NCBI RefSeq assembly: GCF_017603965.1
Contig: NZ_CP071955.1
Coordinates: forward strand, 1,860,001-1,924,000
Length of the DNA stretch: 64,000 nucleotides
Source: Xanthomonas fragariae
Lineage (GTDB): Bacteria; Pseudomonadota; Gammaproteobacteria; Xanthomonadales; Xanthomonadaceae
Direction: 5' to 3'
Shown piece by piece: positions 55,701 through 63,900 of the stretch; the stretch's first letter is position 1; every line of letters begins with the position of its first letter. The notes under the pieces are model-generated. The model worked only from the letters and a program-made list of their open reading frames with translations. It was not told the origin of the DNA and did no database searches. A program made the translations under genes and the position numbers.

Positions 55701-58700
55701 ACCTTGGCGCCGATCTGACCATCGCCAGTGCGGACGACCTGGCACTGACCGGCACGCTCAGCGGCGCGGGCGCCTTGATCAAGACCGGGCTCGGCATCTT
55801 GACGCTGTCCAACAGCAACACCTTCACCGGCCCGGTGTCGGTGCAGACCGGCGTACTGGCCATCGCAGCGCCCGGTGCATTGGGGACCACCAGCGCAGTG
55901 GATGTCGCGGCAGGCGCCGGGCTCTCGCTCGGCAGCAATACGGCGTTGGGCGCAGTGACCGGGCTGGGCAATGTGGCAGTCCTGAGCGGCAACACGCTGC
56001 AGCTCGGCATCGATAACGTCGGCAGCACCTTTGCCGGCAGCCTGAGCGATGCGGGCAATCTGGACAAGGTGGGCACCGGCACGCTACAGCTCATCGGCAC
56101 CAGCACGCTGGGCGGCACCACGCAGGTGACTGCGGGTACCCTGGACGTCGATGGCACGTTGACCAGTGCAGGCGGCTTGACCGTGGGCACCGGTGGCAGC
56201 TTGAGCGGCAGCGGCGTGGTCGATGCGCCGGTCACGGTGAACGACGGCGGGCGTCTGGTAGTGACCAGTGGGGCATTGTTGACCACCGGCAACATGAGCC
56301 TTGCCCCCAATGCCACGCTCGATGCGTTCCTGGGAGTGCCCAGCCAGACCGGCGTGCTGGCGGTCAATGGCGATCTCACCCTGGACGGCACCCTCAACAT
56401 CACCGACATCGGTGGCTTCGGCACCGGCGTGTATCGCCTGATCGACTACACAGGCGCGCTGACCAATAACGGCTTGGACATCGGCACGCTCTCCGGCAGC
56501 ATCGATCCGACTCAGCTGACGCTGCAAACCGCCCTGGCCCAGCAAGTCAACGTGGTGGTGGCTTTGCCCGGCAGCAATGTGCAGTTCTGGGATGGTGCGC
56601 AGACGCTGGCCAATGGCAGCATCGATGGCGGCGCAGGAGTGTGGAGCGCAGGCTCCACCAACTGGACCTCGATCGATGGGCTGAGCAATAGCGATTGGCA
56701 GAACAGCTTCGCCGTGTTCGCCGGCACCGCAGGCAACGTGGGCGTGCAGGGCACCCAAGGCATTACCGGTATCCAGTTCGCCAGCAACGGCTATGTGCTG
56801 AGCGATGCCGGCGCCGGTGCGCTGAGCGCCGATGCGGCAACTACCATCGTCCGGGTCGATCCCGGCGTCACCGGCACCATCGATGTGACCATCGGCGGGA
56901 CCGGCACGCTGCAGAAACTCGACACCGGCACCTTGGTACTGAGTGCAGCCAACACCTACACCGGTGGCACTGCACTGGGCGGCGGCAGCTTGATCCTTGG
57001 CGATGCGCAGGCATTGGGCACCGGCACCTTGACCGCAGCAACCGGCACCACGCTGGATACCGATCAGGCACTGGCAGTGGGCAATGCGGTGGTGCTCGAT
57101 GGTGCGCTGAGTCTGGCCGGCAGCAACGATCTGAGCCTGACCGGCGCAATCGGCGGCGCCGGCAGCCTGATCAAGAACGGTGCGTCCACGCTCACGCTCA
57201 GCGGCACCAACAGCTATATCGGCGGCACGGTCCTCAGGGATGGCACGCTGGCGGTCGGCAGCGATAACGCACTGGGCACCGGCACGTTGGCGGTGACCGG
57301 TGATTCGGTGCTGAGCAACGCCATTGCCACCGCTCTGGGCAATGCAGTCACGCTGGGCGCTGCGCTCACCGTCGACAACCTGGCAAACCTGACCCTTGCC
57401 GGCGACATCAGTGGCAGCGGTGCATTGATCAAGACCAATACCGGCACGCTGACGCTGGACGGCAGCAACAGCTACACCGGTGGCACCACGCTCAACGCCG
57501 GCACGCTGGTGGGCGACAGCGCTAGCTTGCAAGGTACGATCGTCGACAACGCCACCTTGGTGTTCAATCAGGCGGCCAATGGCGTGTTCACCGGCTCGAT
57601 CACCGGCACCGGTAGCGTGATCAAGGACGGCGCAGGCGTGCTACAGCTCAACGGCGCCAACGGTTACACCGGCGGCACCAGCATCGCTGCCGGTACGTTG
57701 ATCGGCGACATCACCAGCCTGCAGGGCGACATCGCCAACAACGCAGCATTGGTGTTCAACCAGGCCACCGGCGGCGTTTATGCCGGCACGGTCAGCGGCA
57801 CCGGTTCGCTGGAAAAAGCCGGCACCGGCGTCTTGCAGTTGGTGGGTGCCAATACCTACACCGGCGGCACCGTGGTCAGCGCCGGCAGCTTGATCGGCAA
57901 CACCACCAGCCTGCAAGGCAACGTGGTGGATAACGCCACTCTGGTATTCGATCAGGCCACCGACGGCGTGTTTGCCGGAGCGGTGAGTGGCACGGGCAGT
58001 GTGATCAAGCAGGGTGCGGGTGCGTTGACCCTGGTCGCCCCCAACACCTACAGCGGTGGCACCACGATTGCCAGCGGCAGCCTGATCGGCAATACCACCA
58101 GCCTGCAAGGCAGCATCGTCGACAACGCGACAATAGTGTTCGATCAGGCGGACGATGGCACGTTTGCCGGCAACGTTACCGGTAGCGGTACGTTGGTCAA
58201 GAACGGTGCGGGTGCGTTGACCCTGGATGGCGCCAATGTCTATCTGGACGGCACCATCATCAACGCGGGCACGCTGATCGGCGATACCGACAGCCTGCAG
58301 GGCGATATCGCCAACAACAGCGCGCTGGTGTTCCAGCAGACCACCAATGGCACCTACGCAGGGACGTTGTCTGGCACCGGCAGCCTGCTCAAGGATGGCG
58401 TGGGCACCTTGTTGGTCACTGCAAACAGCGGTGGCTTCACCGGGCCAACTACGGTCGCTGCAGGTACATTGAGCGTGGGCAATCCGGCTAACCCGGGCGC
58501 CGCGTTGGGTGGACCGGTGACGGTGGGTCCGGGCGGCACGCTCACCGGCAGCGGCAGTATCGGTGGCCTGACCTCCGGCGGCACCGTGGTGATCGGCAGC
58601 ACCAGCGGCACGATCAGTGTCGGCGGCAATGCCACGCTCGGGAATGGTTCCACCTTGCAGGTCACGCCTGGCGCAGGCGGTGCGGTCACACCCATCAGCG

Positions 58701-59980
58701 TGGGCGGTGCGGCTACGCTGGCACCGGGCAGCACCCTGCAGTTGGTGCGTGCGACCGATCTGCCGTTGTTCACCGAAATTCCGGTGATCAATGCGGCTGG
58801 TGGGCTCACCGGGCAGTTCAGCAACGTCGTCTCCGACTATGCGTTCGTCGAGCCGAATGTGAGCACCAGCGCCACTGCGTTGTCGGTCTCGTTTGGGCGC
58901 AACGCTGTGGGTATGGTCGATGCGGTCACCGTGCCAAACCAGCAAGCTGCCGCAGCTGCCGTAGATGGCTTGCCGACCACTAACCCGGTCTACCAGGCAG
59001 TGGTGCGCCTGCCCAACGATCCGCAAGCGATCAGCACCGCGTTCGCTTCGCTGTCTGGCGAAAGCCATGCCAGCACCGCCACTGCGTTGCTGGATAGCCG
59101 CTTCCTGCTGAGCGGTGTCGGCAACCATCTGCGTGGCGACAGTCAGGACACGCGCGTGGGCGACGCCACGGTATGGATCACCGGCCGTAGCCTGCCCAAT
59201 CGTGTCGATGGAGACGCCAACACCGCATCGGTGCGACGCGAAGACAACGGCATCATGGCCGGTGCAGAACGCCGCATCGGCGAGCGCAGTGTGGTCGGTA
59301 TAGCGGTCGGTAATCAGGATATCGAAACCCGCTCGCGCGAGTCCTTCGATCGCTCCGATATCGATGGCACCCATGCCGGAATCTACGGCCAGGCCGATTG
59401 GTCTGCGTTCGCGCTGCAAGCGTCGGTCGACTATGCGCACTACAGCGTGGACAGCACGCGTCGGGTGATGTTGCCCGGCGTGCTCGAAGAGCGGCTGAGC
59501 AGCAACTACGATGCGAAGGCGATCACCGTGTCGCTGGAAGCGGCCTGGAATCTGCTCACCGGCAATGCGGTGTACAGCCCCTTCATCGCGGCCGACTACA
59601 CGCATCTGAAGACCGATGGTTTCAATGAGCGCGGCGGCATTGCCGGGCTGTCGATGGACAGTGCCAAGGACAAATACACCACCAGCACGGTGGGTGCGCG
59701 TGGGCGTTGGCAGCTGGGCCCGGCGGCAGGGTTGTCTGCATCGGTGGGTTGGCGGCATGCGTTCGGCGACCGCGCTGTGGAGCGTTCGGCTGGCTTCATC
59801 GGCACCGGCTCGCAGTTCTCCGTGCAGAGCGTCACCCTGGCGAAGAATGCGGTGGTCGGAGAATTGGGCGTCAGTTTGATCACCTCGCCTGCCAGTCGCA
59901 TGTCTTTGTCGTTGCAAGGACTCAACGGCGATGGCCAGACCGCGTACGGCGGCCAGGTCACCTGGGGTTGGAACTTCTGA
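49784..59980 (+). CDS. Giant PATR-repeat autotransporter (type Va), 3,398 residues
   Basis: It starts with an extended signal peptide region (MNRAFALVWNAAIGNWVVTH, then ELVRRRR) followed by the hydrophobic core LVILAVGAAAPALAWGA. The passenger, to about residue 3050, is built of about 26 PATR units of the form GTLTLSGxNTYTGGT, then LNAGTLxVGSxxALGTG. About five late units use SLQGDIxNNAxLVFxQ instead of ALGTG. The last ~280 residues form the translocator barrel, ending QVTWGWNF. It is exported by Sec, inserted by BAM, and probably acts as an adhesin or aggregation factor. Start 49784 was chosen because the ESPR begins there. The passenger contains a 1.65-kb internal duplication. Confidence 0.93.
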   Translation: MNRAFALVWNAAIGNWVVTHELVRRRRKSGATRRSLPSLVILAVGAAAPALAWGACTPALPAAGATVNCTGVPITSNSFSSSANNLTVNVAAGTQMTAGLLGGTAIALSGTNSTLNNAGTVDPSVLGLLSVLSTGVTMGNASSTAVTVNNLASGTIYGTGGLLGANLLNLDGMALGITSASNGTVQINNAGTIDSRALLGLSVLGSDTPVIAVSGGGTVNAVNTGTINGRVGFQSSATGNTFVNAGTINGSVSMGVGSTNSFTAVTGGSVNSAGGLALELLGPGGLLRFAQTGVVDGGAGGTNTLILQNSATGTGSGSTGVGSLSTAQYINFGSLRVNSGTWSMGGASNFGNSALNGGVLQFANPAQLGTAITANGGALEATAAGLNLVPASGIALGPGGMTLQGANGLTIGSAITGTGALTKTGTGGLELTGANTFTGGVNLINGALTVGTDSALGSGTVTASGGSVLAGAAVNLPNAFALSNTIGIGGANNLRIGGAVTGTGVLNKIGTGTLTLGGANTYSGGTTLGAGSVVLETSGALGTGTVTAAGGLLDTTAPLTLGNAFALTNTLGLGASGNALTLTGNLAGVGGINKTGTGTLALNGTNTFTGGTTLASGTLQLGTASALGTAALNVTGASNLSTSAPLTVTNGVSLAGPLNWTGAQALTLSGAINGGGSLIKSGAGDLTLTNTNAYTGGTTLSTGRLVVGSNAALGTGTLTASGGELDATTAATLGNTIALTGTLGVGSSGNALNVAGTIGGTGGLNKLGTGTLTLSGLNTYTGGTSLNAGTLQVTNGTALGTGALNVTGNAVLQNTAATSLTNAIALTPGALTLNGAQALTLSGAISGTGSLVKSGSGDVTLSGNNLYSGGTTLSAGTLTVGSNTALGVGALTAAAGTTLDNATVSTLANAIALAGLVNVGGSNALTLTGDITGAGSLDKLGPASLTLAGNNTYAGGTRLTAGSVILGSDTALGAGTLSVSGGLLDSNAARVLANALVLDADLQLGGSQDLTLNGGISGVGGLIKGGTAALTLGGPNTFAGGVDLNAGSLLIGNGAALGSGALTAADGTQLQATTATTTGNDVILNGALSLTGNNDLSVTGTVSGAGSLVKQGTGALSLSGNNVYTGGTLLNDGALAVGSNTALGSGALTAADDTLLTASTAATLQNAVTVDGQLSIDGQNLTLDGVIDGAGSLVKNGTQTLTLNGNNTWGGGLQLQSGALLAGSDTALGVGTLTAAGGTTLDATTAVALGNALALDGALTLPGTQDIALNGVISGIGSLDKQGTATLTLGSANSFSGGVAVDAGRLVLGNDAALGVGGLLVGGAAELDANAALTIGNTVQLNDQLTLVGSNDLVVNGAISGVGNLIKNGTTTLSLTASNSYSGGTTLTAGTIAVGANDALGTGNLSVVGNSVLSNAVAVALGNDIALGAALTVDNAADMLASGAISGTGDLIKIGAGTLTLSGNNNYTGPLAIQAGTVVASTAASLGNASNVDVAAGAVLNLTNGGLINALSGAGNIDTDAGATLQLGGGDFAGSLGGGGNLDKVGAGTVRLLGNSAIGGATQVSGGTLDVIGSLGTSALNVGLGGTLTGTGTNGSVASGVTIGDGGRLALTSGSSLSVAGLTLAQGAFIDVALAAPSNTRLLAVNGDLTLDGTLNITDIGGFGTGVYRLIDYTGALTNNGLGIGLFPGSVDISQLALQTAIGQQLNLVVTAPGSIVQFWDGVQTTANGTVDGAAGTWGAATNWTGQDGSANSTWQGDFAVFAGTAGTVSVQGTQSIGGLQFVTDGYQLTDAGAGALAVTDPLTAIRVDPGATATVDVAISGIGGVQKLDTGTLVLSAANTYTGGTALGGGSLILGDAQALGTGTLTAATGTTLDTDQALAVGNAVVLDGALSLAGSNDLSLTGAIGGAGSLIKNGASTLTLSGTNSYVGGSVLNAGTLAVGSNTALGVGSLSVLGNSTLSNAIALALGNNVNLGADLTIASADDLALTGTLSGAGALIKTGLGILTLSNSNTFTGPVSVQTGVLAIAAPGALGTTSAVDVAAGAGLSLGSNTALGAVTGLGNVAVLSGNTLQLGIDNVGSTFAGSLSDAGNLDKVGTGTLQLIGTSTLGGTTQVTAGTLDVDGTLTSAGGLTVGTGGSLSGSGVVDAPVTVNDGGRLVVTSGALLTTGNMSLAPNATLDAFLGVPSQTGVLAVNGDLTLDGTLNITDIGGFGTGVYRLIDYTGALTNNGLDIGTLSGSIDPTQLTLQTALAQQVNVVVALPGSNVQFWDGAQTLANGSIDGGAGVWSAGSTNWTSIDGLSNSDWQNSFAVFAGTAGNVGVQGTQGITGIQFASNGYVLSDAGAGALSADAATTIVRVDPGVTGTIDVTIGGTGTLQKLDTGTLVLSAANTYTGGTALGGGSLILGDAQALGTGTLTAATGTTLDTDQALAVGNAVVLDGALSLAGSNDLSLTGAIGGAGSLIKNGASTLTLSGTNSYIGGTVLRDGTLAVGSDNALGTGTLAVTGDSVLSNAIATALGNAVTLGAALTVDNLANLTLAGDISGSGALIKTNTGTLTLDGSNSYTGGTTLNAGTLVGDSASLQGTIVDNATLVFNQAANGVFTGSITGTGSVIKDGAGVLQLNGANGYTGGTSIAAGTLIGDITSLQGDIANNAALVFNQATGGVYAGTVSGTGSLEKAGTGVLQLVGANTYTGGTVVSAGSLIGNTTSLQGNVVDNATLVFDQATDGVFAGAVSGTGSVIKQGAGALTLVAPNTYSGGTTIASGSLIGNTTSLQGSIVDNATIVFDQADDGTFAGNVTGSGTLVKNGAGALTLDGANVYLDGTIINAGTLIGDTDSLQGDIANNSALVFQQTTNGTYAGTLSGTGSLLKDGVGTLLVTANSGGFTGPTTVAAGTLSVGNPANPGAALGGPVTVGPGGTLTGSGSIGGLTSGGTVVIGSTSGTISVGGNATLGNGSTLQVTPGAGGAVTPISVGGAATLAPGSTLQLVRATDLPLFTEIPVINAAGGLTGQFSNVVSDYAFVEPNVSTSATALSVSFGRNAVGMVDAVTVPNQQAAAAAVDGLPTTNPVYQAVVRLPNDPQAISTAFASLSGESHASTATALLDSRFLLSGVGNHLRGDSQDTRVGDATVWITGRSLPNRVDGDANTASVRREDNGIMAGAERRIGERSVVGIAVGNQDIETRSRESFDRSDIDGTHAGIYGQADWSAFALQASVDYAHYSVDSTRRVMLPGVLEERLSSNYDAKAITVSLEAAWNLLTGNAVYSPFIAADYTHLKTDGFNERGGIAGLSMDSAKDKYTTSTVGARGRWQLGPAAGLSASVGWRHAFGDRAVERSAGFIGTGSQFSVQSVTLAKNAVVGELGVSLITSPASRMSLSLQGLNGDGQTAYGGQVTWGWNF
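54710..55576 (+). repeat. First copy of a large internal duplication in the autotransporter gene
   Basis: Bases 54710-54830 are identical to 56357-56477, and 55261-55576 differ from 56911-57226 at only about five positions by eye. The blocks between are more diverged. The offset is 1,647-1,650 bases, so the unit is about 1.65 kb with a one-codon difference. Confidence 0.85.
56357..57228 (+). repeat. Second copy of the internal duplication
   Basis: Partner of the block at 54710. The encoded module is the non-PATR segment (DLTLDGTLNITDIGGFGTGV, then YRLIDYTGALTNNGL, FWDG and FAVFAGTAG) followed by two PATR units. Confidence 0.85.
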
Positions 59981-59994
59981 TCCAGTGCAGGATA

Positions 59995-60016
59995 TGAAAA
60001 AGCCCAGACACTGCCG
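59995..60016 (+). terminator. Left arm of the split bidirectional terminator
   Basis: GAAAAAGCCCAGACACTGCCG, directly after the giant gene's stop, pairs with the right arm at 60969-60990 (reverse complement AAAAAAGCCCCGGCACTGCC). The two arms are now 950 bases apart because an IS4-type element lies between them. Confidence 0.7.
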
Positions 60017-60968
60017 TAATGCTGTTCACTTAAGCAAATGAGTCACCGAAAATCCGATACCAGACCTCTGGTATCGGATTTTTTTGTGTCCCTTCAACAG
60101 CAGCTGTTCGACCTTGGCGACCTGTTCAACTTCTCCGACCTGAGCACTTTTACGCAGAATATTCCGGTGGAGGGGGTGGCCAGCGCGCTGGAACTGTCTT
60201 CTCAGGCCAGCATCCGACGTCGGCGCCTTCCCAGTGATCAGGTGTTGTGGCTTGTCCTGGGCATGGCGTTGTTCCGTGACGAACCGGTGCACGGGCTCGC
60301 ACGTCGTTTGAACATCTGCGCACAAGGGCTGGCCTCAGAAGATCTGTTGGCGCGCAGTGGCGTCAGTCAGGCGCGCGCGACTGGGTGCCGATCCGGTCCA
60401 CCATCTCTCGCCACAGGCCAGAAAACGCAATCCAGCGCTTCCCACGCACTGGGACGTGCGTGAAGTGAGCTATCTGCATCAGGGGAAGAGAAAGTCGGTA
60501 CTGACCTCGCTGCCTGCCACCACTTACAGCGCCAAGTCTGTCGCAACGCTTTACCAGCAGCGATGGGAAATCGAACTGGGTTTGCGCGACATCAAAAGCT
60601 CGATGCAGCACAACGCAACGACCTTACGCAGCAAGAAGATCGACTTGGTGTACCAGGAAGTCTGGGGGTTGCTGCTGGCCTACAACATCATTGGACGTGA
60701 AGCCAGCCAGGCAGCTGTGGCGTTTGGCACAACGCCTGCGGACATCCGATTCACACCGGTCTGCCAGTACATCGCAGTGCAACTCATCGTGATGGCCGCA
60801 GCCAATCCGGCTTCCGCCACAGGAAGACGCCTATCCCAGCTTCGCTCAGGCATCGCGAGCCTGTTCCTCGATCACCGTCCAAGGCCTACGCGGCCAAGGA
60901 CGGTGAAGATCTCGAAGACCCGCTATCCGGTAGATCGAAAGGCTGCTCCGCTTGAGTGAACAGCATTA
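60017..60968 (+). mobile_element. IS4-family element, internally deleted, about 952 bp
   Basis: Terminal inverted repeats TAATGCTGTTCACTTAAGC (60017-60035) and GCTTGAGTGAACAGCATTA (60950-60968) match at 18 of 19 positions. CCG stands on both outer sides and may be the target duplication. It contains a broken transposase gene. It is inserted in the loop of the terminator shared by the two autotransporter genes. Confidence 0.85.
60038..60959 (+). pseudogene. IS4-family transposase, frameshifted and lacking its middle
   Basis: The first frame (60038-60463) gives the IS4 N-terminal domain: LFDLGDLFNFSDLSTFTQNI, IRRRRLPSDQVLWLVLGMAL, FRDEPVHGLARRLNI. The second frame (from about 60370) gives ARLGADPVHHL and, without a break, SPQARKRNPALPTHWDVREV, LYQQRWEIELGLRDIKSSMQ and GLLLAYNIIGREASQ. 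In full-length relatives about 150 residues carrying the first catalytic aspartates lie between these blocks, so the gene has an internal deletion as well as a frameshift. It cannot encode an active enzyme; the glutamate block (YxxRWxIEL) remains. Confidence 0.88.
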
Positions 60969-60990
60969 CCGGCAGTGCCGGGGCTTTTTT
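60969..60990 (-). terminator. Right arm of the split bidirectional terminator
   Basis: CCGGCAGTGCCGGGGCTTTTTT. It also contains a short self-pairing GGCA...TGCC stem and T tract of its own, so it may still act weakly on the plus strand. Its reverse complement matches the arm at 59995. Confidence 0.65.
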
Positions 60991-61155
60991 GGGACCGATA
61001 CAAAGGCACGCACGTACAGCGTGATGCTTGCACTTGCAGCGCACCCGCACTCGCTTGTCGCCAGCGTCGGCAACCGCAGCGCGGGCGTGGTGTATGCCGA
61101 CTCCGCGTACCGGCCATGCAGCCTTGCGGCCACATTGCCGGTATGCAGACGGCGC

Positions 61156-63900
61156 TTAGAACTGCCAGCGCAAACCGACATTGGCGTTGATGCTGTTGGC
61201 ATCCGAACGACCGCGCTCGGCGCCCACATTGCCGTAGATGGAGAACGCATCGTTGAGCTGGTAACGCACGCCGACCGAAGCACGCACCGACTGCTTGGAC
61301 ACCGGCTCGCCGGCAACGTCGAAGCGCGCTTCCGGCAGACCGGTGAACCACGCGGTGAAGTCGGAGTTCGGGTTGCCAAGCAACGAGCGGTAGGCGATCA
61401 AGCCATCCAAGCCCCACTTGCCGCGTGCCAGATGACCGCGCACACCCACCTCACCGTAACCGGCGCGCAGCGTATCGCTGTTGGCGCTCAAGCCCAGACC
61501 AGTGACCGATGCTTCACTGAAGGCGTCCTGGGTCTGGCTGACCACACCTGCGGCAACGAATGGCGAAAGACCCGCGTGCGGCATCAGACCGACTTCAGCG
61601 CGCAGCGACCAGTTGGTGTCGTGGCGACGATCCTGCAAGCGCTCGCCGACGCTGCCGGCCTGCACAGTGCGTTCGGTTTCCACGTTGCTCATGCCGTACG
61701 AACCGATCCCCGACACATACGCCCGACCGACCGGCTGATACAGATACGCAGTCATTGCATAGCGGTCCGAGCGCAGGCGGCTGGCCGATGCAGCAATGTT
61801 TGCGCGGTCCTGACCGGAGGTCAGTGACGCACCGACAATCGTGCCGGCGCTGCCCATCGGCAGATCCACACCGACGGTTGTCGCTTGCTGGGTGTAATCG
61901 GCCGAGTCAAAGCCAATACGGCTGAGGTCACCATCCAGGTAGCTGCCCTGCATCCAGGTGGTCAGCGTGGTTGTGTCGGCCAGGTAGGGCAGGCGATCGG
62001 CAGCAACACGCGCATCGTTGAGTGCGGACTGAAAGCCCAGCGTGCGCTCGACACCATGCACCTGGCCAGCCAGGGTGGGCAGCGATGCGGCAACCTGAGC
62101 GTCGGAAGCCGCCAGCAGCGAACCGGTGGCACTGATCAAGCCGCCCAGATTGTCGGTATCGCCCGAGGCCACACGCATATCCAACACCTTGACTAGCATA
62201 TCGGCCTGCGTCGCACCGTTGACCACCGACTGCGGGGCACCGGCTGCTTGCGCTTTGGCAGCGGAGGCATTGCGGGTCAGCGTTGCGGTGACGGTGGTTG
62301 GATCGTAGGCCAGTGCAGCGGTCCAGAAGAAGTTGTTGGCGTACTGCACGCTGTCGAAGGTGCCCTGCAGGTTGCCGGCCTTGACGATTTTCTCGCTGCT
62401 GCCGACGCTGTAGCCAGCCGCTTCCGGCAGTAACAGCAGGTTGCCCTTCAAGCTGGCTTGGCCGGTGACGGTCAAGCCCTTGCCCAATTCGAGAGCGGTG
62501 GTACCGGTGGTGTTGACCAGGCTGTAATTACCGTTGATGACGCCGCCGCGCGATTCGAACGTGGCAGAGTTGAGTACGGTGACGTCAGAGCGCAGGCTGC
62601 CGGACAGTGCAAGCACGCCGTCGATGACACTGGTTCCGCCGGTGTAAGTATTGTTGCCGCTCAGCGTGAGCTTGCCGGCGCCGCTCTTGGTCAGATCGCC
62701 CGTGCCGGAGATATCGTTGCTGAAGGTGCTGTCATAGCCAGCGCCGACGTTGGCCGCCCAAGCGCTGGCAAACTGCCCCGGGCCCTTGATCGCCTTGGCC
62801 GCATTGACCAGGCCCCAGCCGTACAGCGCATCCACGCCTGGGTCGCCCAGATCGGTCGCAGTGGTCAGCAAGGTCTGCTGCAGGTTGGAGGCGCTCATCC
62901 AGGGATACACGCCCAGCACCTGCGCCGCGACGCCGCTCACTGCGGCAGTGGAGAACGAGGTACCGGCGATCTGGCCCTGAAACTCGGTACTCGCCAAGGC
63001 CGGCACGGTGTAACTGCCCGGTGCCACCAGGCACCACTGCGCAGCGGCGCCGCAATGGTTGGAATAGCTGGTCAGACCGGCCGCATTGCCGACGCTGTCG
63101 ATATTGATCGCACCCACGGCCAGCCAGTTGTTACGCAGGCTGGTTTCCTGCACCGGCGCCGCCGCCGGGTAAGAGGCTTCGGCCGCGCCCTCATTGCCGG
63201 TGGAAGCCACGATCAATGCATCGGCCTGCACCAGCGGGGTCAGCGCGTATTTCCACGCCAACGCAGCGTTCGCACTGCTGGCCGCATCCGCATACGAGGC
63301 ACCGATCGACAAGTTGGCAATCCGCACGCCGGCTGCCGCCAGATCCACCGCTGCGCTGCGGGTCTGCTGCGTGCCGCAGGAATTTTCGGCACAGATGCGC
63401 GCATAGAACAGGTCTGCATCCGGGGCGATGCCACCGGCGAAGCCTTCCTGTGCCGAACCCAGTACCAGTGCCGAGACCACCGTGCCGTGGCCGCGCAAGG
63501 GATTGGACGACGACTCGGGCGTGCCTGGGCTGGCGGTGTAATCGGTAAATCCATCGACCTTGCCAGCAAGCGGCGCGTAGCTGGTGACCAGGTTGTCGTC
63601 CAGCACTGCAAGCTTCACCCCCTGGCCCCTGGCACCGGCCTGTTGCGCTAGATCGGCATTGGTCGACACCAGCAGATTGCTGCCCACGCCCTGGTAGCGA
63701 GGCGGCGCAGGCGTCGGAACCGGCGTGGTCGGAGTCGTAGGTGCAGGCGTAGTCGGAGTCGTAGGTGCAGGTGTGATCGGAGTCGGCGCGATCACGGTGG
63801 TCTGTGGCGCGTCGCTGCGGACGTTGCCGCCGCCACCGCCGCCACAAGCGGTCAGGACAAGGCAGGATGCGATGGTGGTTGCGAGTAGCGAGCGATTCAT
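61156..63900 (-). CDS. Subtilisin-like (S8) autotransporter with lipobox
   Basis: 914 residues from MNRSLLATTIASCLVLTACG. The cysteine in LTAC fits a lipoprotein signal, followed by a glycine run and a Pro/Thr repeat spacer (TPTTPAPTTPTTPVPTPAP). The S8 protease domain covers residues ~70-420: Asp in VKLAVLDDNLVTSYAPL, His in PLRGHGTVVSALVLG, Ser in IAGTSFSTAAVSGVAAQ. One PATR unit follows (SGAGKLTLSGNNTYTGGTSV), then the barrel (~640-914) ending VGLRWQF. NalP of Neisseria is a known lipidated autotransporter protease of this plan. The start was set at 63900 because the signal peptide begins there; the frame extends to 63966. It points toward the giant autotransporter. Confidence 0.92.
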   Translation of the reverse strand: MNRSLLATTIASCLVLTACGGGGGGNVRSDAPQTTVIAPTPITPAPTTPTTPAPTTPTTPVPTPAPPRYQGVGSNLLVSTNADLAQQAGARGQGVKLAVLDDNLVTSYAPLAGKVDGFTDYTASPGTPESSSNPLRGHGTVVSALVLGSAQEGFAGGIAPDADLFYARICAENSCGTQQTRSAAVDLAAAGVRIANLSIGASYADAASSANAALAWKYALTPLVQADALIVASTGNEGAAEASYPAAAPVQETSLRNNWLAVGAINIDSVGNAAGLTSYSNHCGAAAQWCLVAPGSYTVPALASTEFQGQIAGTSFSTAAVSGVAAQVLGVYPWMSASNLQQTLLTTATDLGDPGVDALYGWGLVNAAKAIKGPGQFASAWAANVGAGYDSTFSNDISGTGDLTKSGAGKLTLSGNNTYTGGTSVIDGVLALSGSLRSDVTVLNSATFESRGGVINGNYSLVNTTGTTALELGKGLTVTGQASLKGNLLLLPEAAGYSVGSSEKIVKAGNLQGTFDSVQYANNFFWTAALAYDPTTVTATLTRNASAAKAQAAGAPQSVVNGATQADMLVKVLDMRVASGDTDNLGGLISATGSLLAASDAQVAASLPTLAGQVHGVERTLGFQSALNDARVAADRLPYLADTTTLTTWMQGSYLDGDLSRIGFDSADYTQQATTVGVDLPMGSAGTIVGASLTSGQDRANIAASASRLRSDRYAMTAYLYQPVGRAYVSGIGSYGMSNVETERTVQAGSVGERLQDRRHDTNWSLRAEVGLMPHAGLSPFVAAGVVSQTQDAFSEASVTGLGLSANSDTLRAGYGEVGVRGHLARGKWGLDGLIAYRSLLGNPNSDFTAWFTGLPEARFDVAGEPVSKQSVRASVGVRYQLNDAFSIYGNVGAERGRSDANSINANVGLRWQF
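63720..63790 (-). repeat. Pro/Thr spacer tandem repeat of the S8 autotransporter
   Basis: A unit of about 24 bases (TAGGTGCAGGCGTAGTCGGA and variants on the plus strand) recurs two to three times in frame. It encodes TPTTPAPTTPTTP between the lipidated cysteine and the protease domain, and is likely to vary in length between strains. Confidence 0.7.

Noticed and set aside
50800..58500. Repeats in the autotransporter taken as a CRISPR array
   Set aside because: Units are about 230 bases, in frame, degenerate and protein-coding; there are no identical short repeats with unique spacers, and no cas genes.
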